Shown here one piece after another: positions 9,075 through 17,154 of a stretch of DNA of 64,000 nucleotides. Location: assembly GCA_963798865.1 (NCBI GenBank), contig CAWCVZ010000004.1, positions 1,302,001 to 1,366,000 of the forward strand. The letters are read 5' to 3'. Origin of the DNA: RBG-16-34-14 sp963798865. Its GTDB lineage: Bacteria > Bacteroidota > Ignavibacteria > Ignavibacteriales > Ignavibacteriaceae. Both the position numbers and the translations under genes were made by a program. The notes under the pieces are model-generated. The model was not told the DNA's origin. It ran no database searches and saw nothing but the letters and a program-made list of their open reading frames with translations. Within the stretch, counting starts at the first letter, position 1; each line of letters starts with the position of its first letter.

Positions 9075-10064
9075 ATGAATTATATAGAATTTCTTCAAAA
9101 ATTATCGGATATCTATAAAAATCTTGAGAATTTACATAGTAGCAGTCCAGAAGATCTTGAAGTAACAACAAAAAAACTTTTTGAGGAAATTTCAGGTCCG
9201 GAAATAAAGAATTTTTATATTCTTCATACAGATAGAATAATAAAAGAAAAATTCCCTTACTTTGAAGATGAGCTTAAAGCACTCAGGAAAGAATATGACA
9301 TTAGTTTTTATGAGTTTAGTATTTCCGGGTTTGCCTGCCTGATTATTTTCTGGATTTGGAATAATAAAATTAATTTAACCGAAAAAGAAATATATAAGTT
9401 AATTGAGGCAATTTTAATTGGAACTTTTGGTTATAGAATAATTGATATACAGCATGACCTTAATAAAAACATTCAGTATCTCTTCTATATTGGAAGATAT
9501 TTAATACAAATCCATCAAACGCTAATTCTGGATATCTTCAAAGATGAATTAACAAAAGATGTTATGAATAAATATATTGAAAAATATTCAGTGGCTGAAT
9601 TTCTTGAAAAAAAGAATAAATGGGTTGGGTGTCCTTTTAGCTGGGATAATCCTGAAATTTTAGGTTATAAGGCAGCTCCTTTTTTTTATATTCTTGAGCT
9701 TCTTGCAATCAAAGCAAATAGGAGCAAAGAATTTATCTTAAACATTGAGAAAGGATCTATTGCATTTGCCGCTGCAATGCAGATGATGGATGATACGGCT
9801 GATAGTAAAACCGACCTTCAGAATGGAATTGAATCTCTTGCTTTATCGGGATTTTATAAAATATATGGCACAAAAAAACAAATAACTGATTCTCTTATTG
9901 AAAATTTTTTGGATTCGGAAAGATCTATAAAAATAGTTAAAACCACTGATAAACTTTTTGACATTGCCAGAGATTGTTTCTCTGAAAATGATGATTTAAT
10001 ATTTTCACTTGGGTTGGAATTTTATTACGACAAATTTTCCAAAGGGGTAATTATTTTAAATTAA
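9075..10064 (+). CDS. Class I isoprenoid-synthase-fold protein, ComQ-like prenyltransferase candidate
   Basis: 329 residues, all-helical. The C-terminal half carries the trans-prenyltransferase landmarks. A KAAPFF motif (K199) matches the KTG/A-LF diphosphate-binding helix. MQMMDDTADSKTDLQNG at 235-251 matches the second Asp-rich motif (Q-x-x-D-D-x-x-D, with D239, D240 and D243). The first Asp-rich motif is degenerate: D124-I-Q-H-D128 instead of DDxxD. Housekeeping polyprenyl synthases keep both motifs, so this is a divergent member. The next gene encodes a short Trp-ending peptide. In Bacillus, ComQ of the same fold prenylates a Trp of the ComX peptide, so peptide prenylation is the leading inference. 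A terpene synthase or an inactive homologue are alternatives. No good Shine-Dalgarno precedes the ATG. Confidence 0.7.
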   Translation: MNYIEFLQKLSDIYKNLENLHSSSPEDLEVTTKKLFEEISGPEIKNFYILHTDRIIKEKFPYFEDELKALRKEYDISFYEFSISGFACLIIFWIWNNKINLTEKEIYKLIEAILIGTFGYRIIDIQHDLNKNIQYLFYIGRYLIQIHQTLILDIFKDELTKDVMNKYIEKYSVAEFLEKKNKWVGCPFSWDNPEILGYKAAPFFYILELLAIKANRSKEFILNIEKGSIAFAAAMQMMDDTADSKTDLQNGIESLALSGFYKIYGTKKQITDSLIENFLDSERSIKIVKTTDKLFDIARDCFSENDDLIFSLGLEFYYDKFSKGVIILN

Positions 10065-10067
10065 ACT

Positions 10068-10075
10068 AAAGGAGG
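10068..10075 (+). promoter_or_regulatory. Perfect Shine-Dalgarno for the 40-residue peptide
   Basis: AAAGGAGG followed by a 4-base spacer and ATG at 10080. It lies in the 15-base gap after the enzyme's stop. It is much stronger than the start region of the upstream gene, so the peptide is probably made in excess over the enzyme. Confidence 0.8.
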
Positions 10076-10079
10076 TTCT

Positions 10080-10202
10080 ATGAAAATTTTAAAAACACTT
10101 TTAAATTTTGTTAAACTTAGAAATCTCACTTTCAGGAAAAAGCTGGATAAAAGTAAAAATGTGAGATTAAACTTTAGAGATGATTGGAATGATCTCTGGT
10201 AA
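10080..10202 (+). CDS. 40-residue putative precursor peptide ending DDWNDLW
   Basis: A short ORF with ATG at 10080 and TAA at 10200-10202. The first ~30 residues are basic and amphipathic (MKILKTLLNFVKLRN at the start, then several Lys/Arg). The last seven are acidic and aromatic, DDWNDLW, with W36 and W40, and W40 is the very last residue. That is the layout of a leader plus a small core. The context supports a real gene: perfect ribosome site, prenyltransferase-fold gene 15 bases upstream, and a JAMM protease gene overlapping its 3' end. By analogy with ComX, a Trp near the C-terminus would be the modification site. No homologue is recognised by eye. Confidence 0.72.
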   Translation: MKILKTLLNFVKLRNLTFRKKLDKSKNVRLNFRDDWNDLW

Positions 10203-10563
10203 TCAATTTAAATCCTTTGCAAATAAAATATCTGTTTTGGGCGGAGAAATTGGCGGAAAGATCTTCTTAAATGAAGATGGTTATTCGATTATTCATTTGC
10301 CTAATTTTTCTGATAATAAAAAACAATTTATTACCGATATACCATTTGAAGAGTTAAATGATCAAAATCTTGCGGGTTTCTGGCATACTCATCATTTCAA
10401 GAGTTTTCCCAGCCCGCAGGATTTATTCCAGATGATAAAACTTAACTTAATGTTCAAAAGAAAATTCTTGATGGTTATCTTTGGTAAGAGAAAAATATCA
10501 ATCACTGAATTTAAATTTTTTGTTTTTCCAAAAATCAGATTTGAGAAAATCAAAACCGTGTAG
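10180..10563 (+). CDS. JAMM/MPN-family metalloprotease
   Basis: 127 residues, a minimal single-domain JAMM protein. The zinc-site residues are all visible: E23 in GGEIGG, H69 and H71 in FWHTHH, S78 and D81 in PSPQD. The spacing between H71 and S78 is six residues, one fewer than the common seven. JAMM proteins are zinc isopeptidases or peptidases. Here the obvious substrate is the peptide encoded just upstream, perhaps for leader removal. The start may be 10180 or the ATG at 10189. Both lie inside the peptide gene, so translation is probably coupled. The 3' end overlaps the convergent barrel gene by 14 bases. Confidence 0.75.
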   Translation: MIGMISGNQFKSFANKISVLGGEIGGKIFLNEDGYSIIHLPNFSDNKKQFITDIPFEELNDQNLAGFWHTHHFKSFPSPQDLFQMIKLNLMFKRKFLMVIFGKRKISITEFKFFVFPKIRFEKIKTV

Positions 10564-12166
10564 TTAAACCAGCAAAAATTCTTCCCGAAGTTTTTTCTTT
10601 TTCGAATATCCCTTCATAAGAGATTGACAGAGACAGGTAGCGGCTAAATCTTGTGTACATATCAATAGAAAAGATATTTTGTATAGAATTAAATGAAGTT
10701 GTTGTCAGCTTGTATTCAGATCTTCTATATGTAAGTGAAATATCGGAATTATCAAAAAGTTCTTTACTAATTCTTACCCCGGCAACCGAACTCTCAATAA
10801 AATTTGTTAAAAGTTTATTATAGCTTAAAGCAATTGATGATTCTATCAGAGGTATTGCAGAGTATGATAAAAAACCGCCAAAATTTCTGGTTGGTTTTAT
10901 ATCGCCGTTTGTAAATCTGTAACCCCCGTTCAAACCAAGAAATAAATTATTTGTTAGTCTGAAGTTTGTATTCAAGTTCAAACCTTGCCTTGTTTCATTT
11001 TCAAAAAGACTATCTATAAAGCTTTTAAAGGTTTCATAATAAATAACATTTTTTCGTGCATCATAAGTTAAACCAGCGGAAAAAAATCTTGCGGGGGAAT
11101 ATCTAAAAGAAAAGAAAATGCTTGTTAAAATAAATTCATTGGATTCAACTTCCATTATTTTTTTGTACAAATCAATCTCTGATGAAGCAAAGAAATAGGT
11201 ATTTTTTAAGATATTATTTGAATGCTGCAGGTAAATAAACCTCCTGTCGGTTTTAGATTTATTTGTCTGCTGCATAAAAGCAATATTATTTTCCATAATT
11301 CCGTTTTCTAACGTATCACTTTTCCCAATGTATCCGCCATATTCAAGCAGATCAGAATTAAATTTAAGATTACTGAAATCCGGTCTGAATCCTAAAACAA
11401 CACCCGCATAAAATCCGCCGAATCCTTTTTCAAATTGAAGCCCATCTATTGAACCGACATTTGAAATATTCCTGTTCCTGTTTCGACCCAAAGTAACCTG
11501 AGATCTTTTTTCAAATTCATATTTAAAAGCGAAATCATAAATCTTAAAGCTGTTCCAAACATTCGATGAAATGCTGTTCCAATCATCAGCGCGATAATTA
11601 AAATTAGTATAACTGGTGAAAAACAAATTTGATCCGCCAATCCTGTCGGCGTTTAAAGAAAGAGTATATCTCCACCTCTGATAATCAACTGAACCATTGT
11701 TATTTGAAAAATCGGAATTAGATTGAATTGAAAATCTGCCAGATAAACCTGACGGTGGCATGACTTTATAATTTTTATAATTCTCTCTCGGTTGAACTTC
11801 TCCTGAAGGTTTATCATTTATTTTCTGTTCTGAGATGATACTATCTTCTTTCACTTCATTTTTTATTTCTGTCTTAACAATCGCAAACAGTTTATCATTC
11901 ACTTTTAATTCATCCCCGTTTAATAAACTTCCTGCTGATGATTTTGAAGAAGTGAATTCAATCTTAAGAACTGGTTTTAAATTTTTTCCTTTTTTAATAT
12001 ATAATGTATCGTTGGAATTTATTCCTTCCATATTATCAAACTTTACATAAATATATTGAGACGAAACAAATGATACTGTTCCTTCTCTCTCTTCAGTTAA
12101 AGTTTGAGAGAATAAATCAACTGAAATGAAAAAGAATATTGATGCTATGGAAAAAGTAAATTTCAT
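10550..12166 (-). CDS. Outer-membrane barrel protein, last gene of the multihaem cytochrome operon
   Basis: 538 residues. Signal peptide at 1-20 ending in LFSQ, then an SH3-like N-terminal domain at about 22-100 (GTVSFVSSQYIYVKF, NDTLYIKKG). A charged linker follows to about 140, and the remainder has alternating beta strands ending in the aromatic LTTRF that favours Bam recognition. It follows the 46-haem cytochrome gene by 3 bases, so the two are co-expressed. I infer that it is the outer-membrane partner through which, or on which, the cytochromes pass electrons, as in porin-cytochrome conduits. It has no haem motif itself and no sequence similarity to MtrB is claimed. Confidence 0.7.
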   Translation of the reverse strand: MKFTFSIASIFFFISVDLFSQTLTEEREGTVSFVSSQYIYVKFDNMEGINSNDTLYIKKGKNLKPVLKIEFTSSKSSAGSLLNGDELKVNDKLFAIVKTEIKNEVKEDSIISEQKINDKPSGEVQPRENYKNYKVMPPSGLSGRFSIQSNSDFSNNNGSVDYQRWRYTLSLNADRIGGSNLFFTSYTNFNYRADDWNSISSNVWNSFKIYDFAFKYEFEKRSQVTLGRNRNRNISNVGSIDGLQFEKGFGGFYAGVVLGFRPDFSNLKFNSDLLEYGGYIGKSDTLENGIMENNIAFMQQTNKSKTDRRFIYLQHSNNILKNTYFFASSEIDLYKKIMEVESNEFILTSIFFSFRYSPARFFSAGLTYDARKNVIYYETFKSFIDSLFENETRQGLNLNTNFRLTNNLFLGLNGGYRFTNGDIKPTRNFGGFLSYSAIPLIESSIALSYNKLLTNFIESSVAGVRISKELFDNSDISLTYRRSEYKLTTTSFNSIQNIFSIDMYTRFSRYLSLSISYEGIFEKEKTSGRIFAGLTTRF

Positions 12167-12169
12167 TTT

Positions 12170-13534
12170 TTAATCAATACTTTTATCTCTTAGTAATTGA
12201 ATTTTGTCTCCATTACCGGTTGGATGACAGCTATAGCAATTTTGTCCCTGATGATGAGCATTCTGATGACATCCGGTAGTACAACTGAACACCATATAAT
12301 TTGTTGGATCTACGTGACAATCAGAACATTGATCCCATTTATTTCGATGCCTTCCTGTATAAATCGGGAAGTACTGATTATCATGGTCAAAAGTTGATGG
12401 AACCCACGCATTTTGTGTATGACAGGATTCGCATTCATGAGGGAACCCAGCAGATTGATGCGGAGGATTATTCGATGAATTATAATCATTCTGGTGGCAA
12501 CCATAACAGGTATTTGGAGTTGAATTATAATTACCGTTATGACAGGTTACACAATTATTTGCTATCGCAGAATGAGCTCCAATCAGTGGATAAAAATTAT
12601 TGTGAATCGAGAATGAAGCGGGTTCCCATCCGGGATTTGTTGTATGGCAATTTGAACAATTAGTTGGTAGAGATAAAGCTGTATGGCTCGGATTTGTACT
12701 CGTATTATATGCTGTTTGATGGCAATCAAAACATACCGTAGTTGTCCCGGTAAAACCTGCACTATGACAATTTGAACAGCTTACATTTAAGTGACTGCCT
12801 GTTAATGGGAAATTTGTATTCTGATGATTAAAAGTAACCTGGTTCCAGGCAACTGAATTATGACACATCTCGCAAGTTGTAGGATACCCCTGCGAAGTAT
12901 GATTTGGTGCATTGTTATAATTATCCTGATGACAGGAAATGCAAAGAGGATTTAAACCGGATGTTGTGCCCTGATGACATGATGAACACTGAATTGAAGC
13001 GTGCTGACCAAGTAGTTCAAACCCTGTTGTTGAATGCCCGAATGTTGAAGGAATCCATGCGGTTGTATTATGGCAACCCTGGCAGGATGTTGATATTCCC
13101 GCTGCCTGATGATTTGGATTTGTTGAGCCATTATATGAATTATTATGACATGAATAACAGTCAGTTGGCGTTCCTGCGAATCCCGATGAATGGCAACTTG
13201 AACAATTAATACTTGTATGAGCTCCGGTTAATGGAAACGTGGTAGCAGAATGATTAAACGATACCTGGTTCCATGCAACTGAATTATGGCACATATCGCA
13301 ATTTGTTGGATAGCCTTGTGAAGCATGATTTGGCGCATTGTTATAATTATCCTGATGACATGATATACATGCAGCATTTAAAGTTGTTGTTCCTGTATGA
13401 CACGAGTTGCAATTGATTGTTAAATGCTGTCCAAGTAAAGTAAAACCTGATCGATGCATGATCGAATGATGAAGGGCTCCAGGCTGAAGTTGTATGACAG
13501 GATTGACAATTTGTTGAAATTCCAATTGCTGCAT
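12170..13534 (-). CDS. Giant multihaem c-type cytochrome, C-terminal part after a frameshift (18 haem motifs)
   Basis: Real homology begins near 13450, at TLLGQH. The ~28 residues before that are an out-of-frame artefact. This part holds 17 CxxCH motifs and one variant, CTTGCH (CxxxCH). Removing one base, the A at 13450, joins it in frame to the 13347-15572 ORF and restores the repeat consensus HASTGFTLLGQH. The joined protein would be about 1133 residues with 46 motifs. Two adjacent ~142-residue blocks (both containing CISCHQDNYNNAPNH) are nearly identical at DNA and protein level, offset by 426 bases. The C-terminal CYSCHPTGNGD mirrors an internal copy in the first half. Electron transfer role is inferred. 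Confidence 0.8.
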   Translation of the reverse strand: MQQLEFQQIVNPVIQLQPGALHHSIMHRSGFTLLGQHLTINCNSCHTGTTTLNAACISCHQDNYNNAPNHASQGYPTNCDMCHNSVAWNQVSFNHSATTFPLTGAHTSINCSSCHSSGFAGTPTDCYSCHNNSYNGSTNPNHQAAGISTSCQGCHNTTAWIPSTFGHSTTGFELLGQHASIQCSSCHQGTTSGLNPLCISCHQDNYNNAPNHTSQGYPTTCEMCHNSVAWNQVTFNHQNTNFPLTGSHLNVSCSNCHSAGFTGTTTVCFDCHQTAYNTSTNPSHTALSLPTNCSNCHTTNPGWEPASFSIHNNFYPLIGAHSAIANNCVTCHNGNYNSTPNTCYGCHQNDYNSSNNPPHQSAGFPHECESCHTQNAWVPSTFDHDNQYFPIYTGRHRNKWDQCSDCHVDPTNYMVFSCTTGCHQNAHHQGQNCYSCHPTGNGDKIQLLRDKSID

Positions 13535-15572
13535 GATTTGGATTTTGCGTTGCCTGGTAATTACTTTGATGACAAGCTACACATTCAGACGAAGTAGTTG
13601 TATAATTTCCAGAATGACAACCATTGCAATCTCCGGCAATATCAAGATGCTTACCTGTTAGTTCAAAAAACTGGCCGTGCTGTGGAAATGCTGCGGGTGT
13701 CCAACCGGGTTCAGTTGTATGACAATCAGCACAATTAGTTGATATTGATAAAGCCTGATGATTAGGATTTGCAGAAGAATTATAATTTGCCTGATGGCAG
13801 CTAATACATTCAGTTGGTGTGCTTGCATACCCCTGTTGATGACACTGCTGACAATTAACAGTTAAATGAGCTCCAGTTAAAGGAAAATTAGAAAGCTGAT
13901 GATTAAAAGAATCACCCGAATTTCCGGTCGGATGGCAGGCATAACATGCCTCGCTGTTGTAAGCATAACCGCTTACTTCTCTATGATGATCATCGGTATC
14001 AGTCTGATTGTGTTCGTGACAATCTATACACGAGAAGATTGCAAAATTTGAGGAATTCGTATGACAATCGGAACACGCATTCCATTTACCATTATGTTTT
14101 CCAGAATAAATCGGGAAATACTGGTTATCGTGATCAAAAGTTGCGGGAGTCCACGCACTCTGACTATGACAGGTTACACAATCAGTAGAAAATCCGGCAG
14201 AAGAATGGGGAGGATTGCTGGTATTATTATAATCTGTTTGATGACATCCATAGCAGGTATTAGGCGTTGAGTTATAGTCACCATTATGGCATGTATTACA
14301 ATCACTCGCAATATTTGCATGGGCACCTATCAATGCATAATAATTATTATGAATTGGAAAAGTTGCCGGTTCCCAATTTGCAGTTGGCGTATGACACGTT
14401 TGACAATCCGTTGGAATTGAAAGTGCAGCATGATTAGGATTTGTACTTTGATTATAATCCTGCTGATGACAGGAAACGCATTCCTGACTTATTGTATTTC
14501 CTGTATGGCAAGATGAACATTCAACCATTGTGTGCTGACCAACTAATTCAAAACCTGTTGAGGAATGTGTAAAAGAAGATGGTATCCACGACGTTGTATT
14601 ATGACAAGTCTGGCAATCTGTTGAAATTCCTATGGTAGTATGATTTGGATTTTGAGTCGCACTAAAATTATCACGATGACATTCTACGCAAGCAGTTGGA
14701 GTACCGGTATATGATTGCGAATGACAGTTTGCACAATTCACATTTGCATGAGCACCTGTTAATGGAAATTGAGTACTGTTATGGTCAAAGTTTGCAGGAC
14801 TCCACCCATTAATTGTATGGCACATACTGCAATCGGTCGGAAAATTTCCCGCTAAATGATTTGGATCCTGAACCTGTTCATAATCTCTTTGATGACAAGA
14901 ATAGCACTCTGTTGATAAACCAGTATATGTTCCCTGCTGATGACAAGATAAACAATTTGAAATTTTATGACCACCAATTAGAGGAAAAAAGTCATGATTA
15001 AAATTTTCAGGTGTCCAATTATTTGCGGTTATGTTATGACAGTCCTCGCAGTCTATTGGATCACCGGGATTATGTCCGCTTAAGAAATCTCTTTGATGGC
15101 AGCTGAAACAATCTACAGATAATTGCTCAAAATAAAGACTCTGATAATTGCTATGGCATTGAATACAATCGGCATTTAAGTGTGCACCGAGTAATGGAAA
15201 TCTGCCCTCAGAATGAATCTGAGTAATATTAGTAACCATCCAGGAATTTGAGGTGTGGCATTTCTGGCAATCTAAACCAACTGTGTTGTGATGAATATCT
15301 TTATGACAGGATAAACAATGAGGTGAAGCTATATTAAAAATAAGAGTTGAATGACAAGATTTACAATCTGCTGCTTTATGCTGCCCAGCTAAATTAAATC
15401 CCGTTGTAGAGTGATCAAATTTTACTTGTTTTGGATCTACTTTCCAGTCGGTAGGATTATGACACTGAGCGCAATCCACTTTTAAAGCATCTGTATGAGG
15501 TGATTGTCCGGAGATAAATCCGCCAAAAAAAATCAGGAAAATCAGGAAAATCAGGAATGACAATCTGCGCAT
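13347..15572 (-). CDS. Giant multihaem c-type cytochrome, N-terminal part (28 haem motifs)
   Basis: Signal peptide at about 1-22 (LIFLIFLIFFGGFISG) and then 28 CxxCH motifs up to the frameshift near 13450. After that the ORF reads ~25 residues of non-haem sequence to a stop. The repeat unit is about 55-60 residues and three haems, with recurring FPLTGAH, NPNHA and WxPxxFxH. The block ending CYACHPTGNSGD (22nd haem) matches the C-terminal end of the downstream part, so the gene is an internal duplication of a 22-24-haem unit. Its start overlaps the 3' end of the 20-haem gene by 22 bases, indicating translational coupling. It is exported and haem-loaded outside the cytoplasm. Confidence 0.85.
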   Translation of the reverse strand: MRRLSFLIFLIFLIFFGGFISGQSPHTDALKVDCAQCHNPTDWKVDPKQVKFDHSTTGFNLAGQHKAADCKSCHSTLIFNIASPHCLSCHKDIHHNTVGLDCQKCHTSNSWMVTNITQIHSEGRFPLLGAHLNADCIQCHSNYQSLYFEQLSVDCFSCHQRDFLSGHNPGDPIDCEDCHNITANNWTPENFNHDFFPLIGGHKISNCLSCHQQGTYTGLSTECYSCHQRDYEQVQDPNHLAGNFPTDCSMCHTINGWSPANFDHNSTQFPLTGAHANVNCANCHSQSYTGTPTACVECHRDNFSATQNPNHTTIGISTDCQTCHNTTSWIPSSFTHSSTGFELVGQHTMVECSSCHTGNTISQECVSCHQQDYNQSTNPNHAALSIPTDCQTCHTPTANWEPATFPIHNNYYALIGAHANIASDCNTCHNGDYNSTPNTCYGCHQTDYNNTSNPPHSSAGFSTDCVTCHSQSAWTPATFDHDNQYFPIYSGKHNGKWNACSDCHTNSSNFAIFSCIDCHEHNQTDTDDHHREVSGYAYNSEACYACHPTGNSGDSFNHQLSNFPLTGAHLTVNCQQCHQQGYASTPTECISCHQANYNSSANPNHQALSISTNCADCHTTEPGWTPAAFPQHGQFFELTGKHLDIAGDCNGCHSGNYTTTSSECVACHQSNYQATQNPNHAAIGISTNCQSCHTTSAWSPSSFDHASIRFYFTWTAFNNQLQLVSYRNNNFKCCMYIMSSG

Positions 15573-17131
15573 TTAAAATTTTCCAATTTATATTTTATAA
15601 AGGAAAAATTATTTTGTTTAACTTCTTTATGACAACGTAAGCATTCAAGTTTAGAATGTGCACCTTCAAGAGAAAATCTTGTTTTGTTATGATCAAATTT
15701 TAATGGTTTCCAGTTATTAAATGTATGGCATTTTTCGCATTCTTCAGTATTAAATTGTCCAAAATGATAATCCTTATGGCATACAAAACAGCTTTTTCCT
15801 AAACTGGCGAATTTTAATTCTTTTGCATCTTTATTAATTCCCCTGTAATGGCAATCTTCACATGTAACCGCAATATGTTTGCCAAGCAGTACGAACCCGG
15901 TTTTATCGTGTTCGAAAGAAATAGTATTCCAGTTTTCCGAATTGTGACACTTTGTGCAGTTATTATTTCCCATGAAAACAGAAGAAATTTCTTTACCATG
16001 TACATTGTTATGACAGTCAATGCATTCCATCCCAATTTTATCAAAATGCCACACATTTGTTTTAAAATGACACCCTGCACAGGGAACAGCCAAATGACTT
16101 CCGGTTAATGCAAATTTTGTAATGTTATGTTTTTCAATTGTAAAAAGTGAGGGAGAAAATCCGGATTCGTTATGACATGATTGACAATCTTTAATTAAAC
16201 CATTTTCAGTGAATTCGCCTTTATGATAATCTGAATGACAATCCAAACACTTTTCGTGTTTTATTTTTTTATTTAGATTTTCTTTATGGCAATCATTACA
16301 CTTAACATAATTATGTTTTCCTTTTAAAGGAAAATCTGTTTTATTATGATTAAATGCTGCCTGATTTATTTGATGGAATGAAGATGTTGAATGGCAGCTT
16401 TGGCAATCTACTCCAAACTTTCCCTGGTGAACATCTTTATGACATTCAGAACAATTAATGAAAGCAACTCCCTTGAACTTCTGAAATTTTTCCCCTTTTC
16501 TTTCTTCAACAGGATGACATTTTATACATTCAACTTTAATATGAGAACCTGTTAACTTAAAAGAAGCATTATCATGATTAAATAAGGATGCAGGTTTGTA
16601 TTTTTCAGTATTATGGCACTTCGCACAATTAGTTCCTAAAGTCCCCTGGTGAAAATCTTTATGGCAGGAAATACAGTTTTGATTCAACCCTAAATAAGTT
16701 CCTGATCTTTTCTTTATTTCACTACTGCTGATAAATTCTTTTTTATGACATGATGAACATTCAAGTTTTTTATGTGAACCTGTTAGTTCATATCCTGCTT
16801 TATTATGATTAAAACCATCAGGATTAAAGTTTACAATTCTGAAATTTCTTCCATTATGTTCACTGTGACATGACCAGCAGTCTTTTCCTTTTACATCGGT
16901 GCCTGAATGATATCCGCCTCCTTCCTTAATAAGATTATTAATCTCAGAGTGGCAATCGAGACATTTTGAATTGGTAACCTGTTCACCCAGGACATGACAT
17001 TTTGTACAATTGCTTAAACCTTCCAGTTGAGCATGAGCTTTTGTAAGATCACCTGGTGAAATCTGTGCAAAGATATTTTGATGAATAAAAAAAAATAAGA
17101 TGGAAGTATATAGAATGAAGTTTTGAATCAT
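15551..17131 (-). CDS. 20-haem c-type cytochrome
   Basis: 526 residues with a signal peptide ending in NIFAQ (~22). I count 20 CxxCH motifs. The repeats have the pattern FNHNKxxFxLxGSHxxxxCxxCH, and many free His residues (for example HQG, HKGE) can serve as distal ligands. It is a periplasmic or surface electron carrier. It sits between the Fe-S/flavin oxidoreductase gene (23 bases upstream) and the 46-haem gene (overlapping). The haem repeats differ from those of the larger protein (Lys-rich rather than Ser/Thr/Asn-rich), so the two may occupy different compartments. Terminal acceptor unknown. Confidence 0.9.
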   Translation of the reverse strand: MIQNFILYTSILFFFIHQNIFAQISPGDLTKAHAQLEGLSNCTKCHVLGEQVTNSKCLDCHSEINNLIKEGGGYHSGTDVKGKDCWSCHSEHNGRNFRIVNFNPDGFNHNKAGYELTGSHKKLECSSCHKKEFISSSEIKKRSGTYLGLNQNCISCHKDFHQGTLGTNCAKCHNTEKYKPASLFNHDNASFKLTGSHIKVECIKCHPVEERKGEKFQKFKGVAFINCSECHKDVHQGKFGVDCQSCHSTSSFHQINQAAFNHNKTDFPLKGKHNYVKCNDCHKENLNKKIKHEKCLDCHSDYHKGEFTENGLIKDCQSCHNESGFSPSLFTIEKHNITKFALTGSHLAVPCAGCHFKTNVWHFDKIGMECIDCHNNVHGKEISSVFMGNNNCTKCHNSENWNTISFEHDKTGFVLLGKHIAVTCEDCHYRGINKDAKELKFASLGKSCFVCHKDYHFGQFNTEECEKCHTFNNWKPLKFDHNKTRFSLEGAHSKLECLRCHKEVKQNNFSFIKYKLENFKCADCHS

Positions 17132-17154
17132 TAAAATTTAATGCTTATAAAAGA

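Noticed and set aside
12301..14270. Several plus-strand ORFs of 60-120 codons opposite the cytochrome genes
   Set aside because: They are antisense shadows of the CxxCH repeats, rich in His/Tyr/Asn/Arg from reverse-complement codons, with no ribosome sites.
12180..15500. Regular short DNA repeats resembling a CRISPR array or tandem repeats
   Set aside because: They encode CxxCH haem motifs in a continuous frame. Spacing and sequence vary as in protein repeats, and there are no cas genes.
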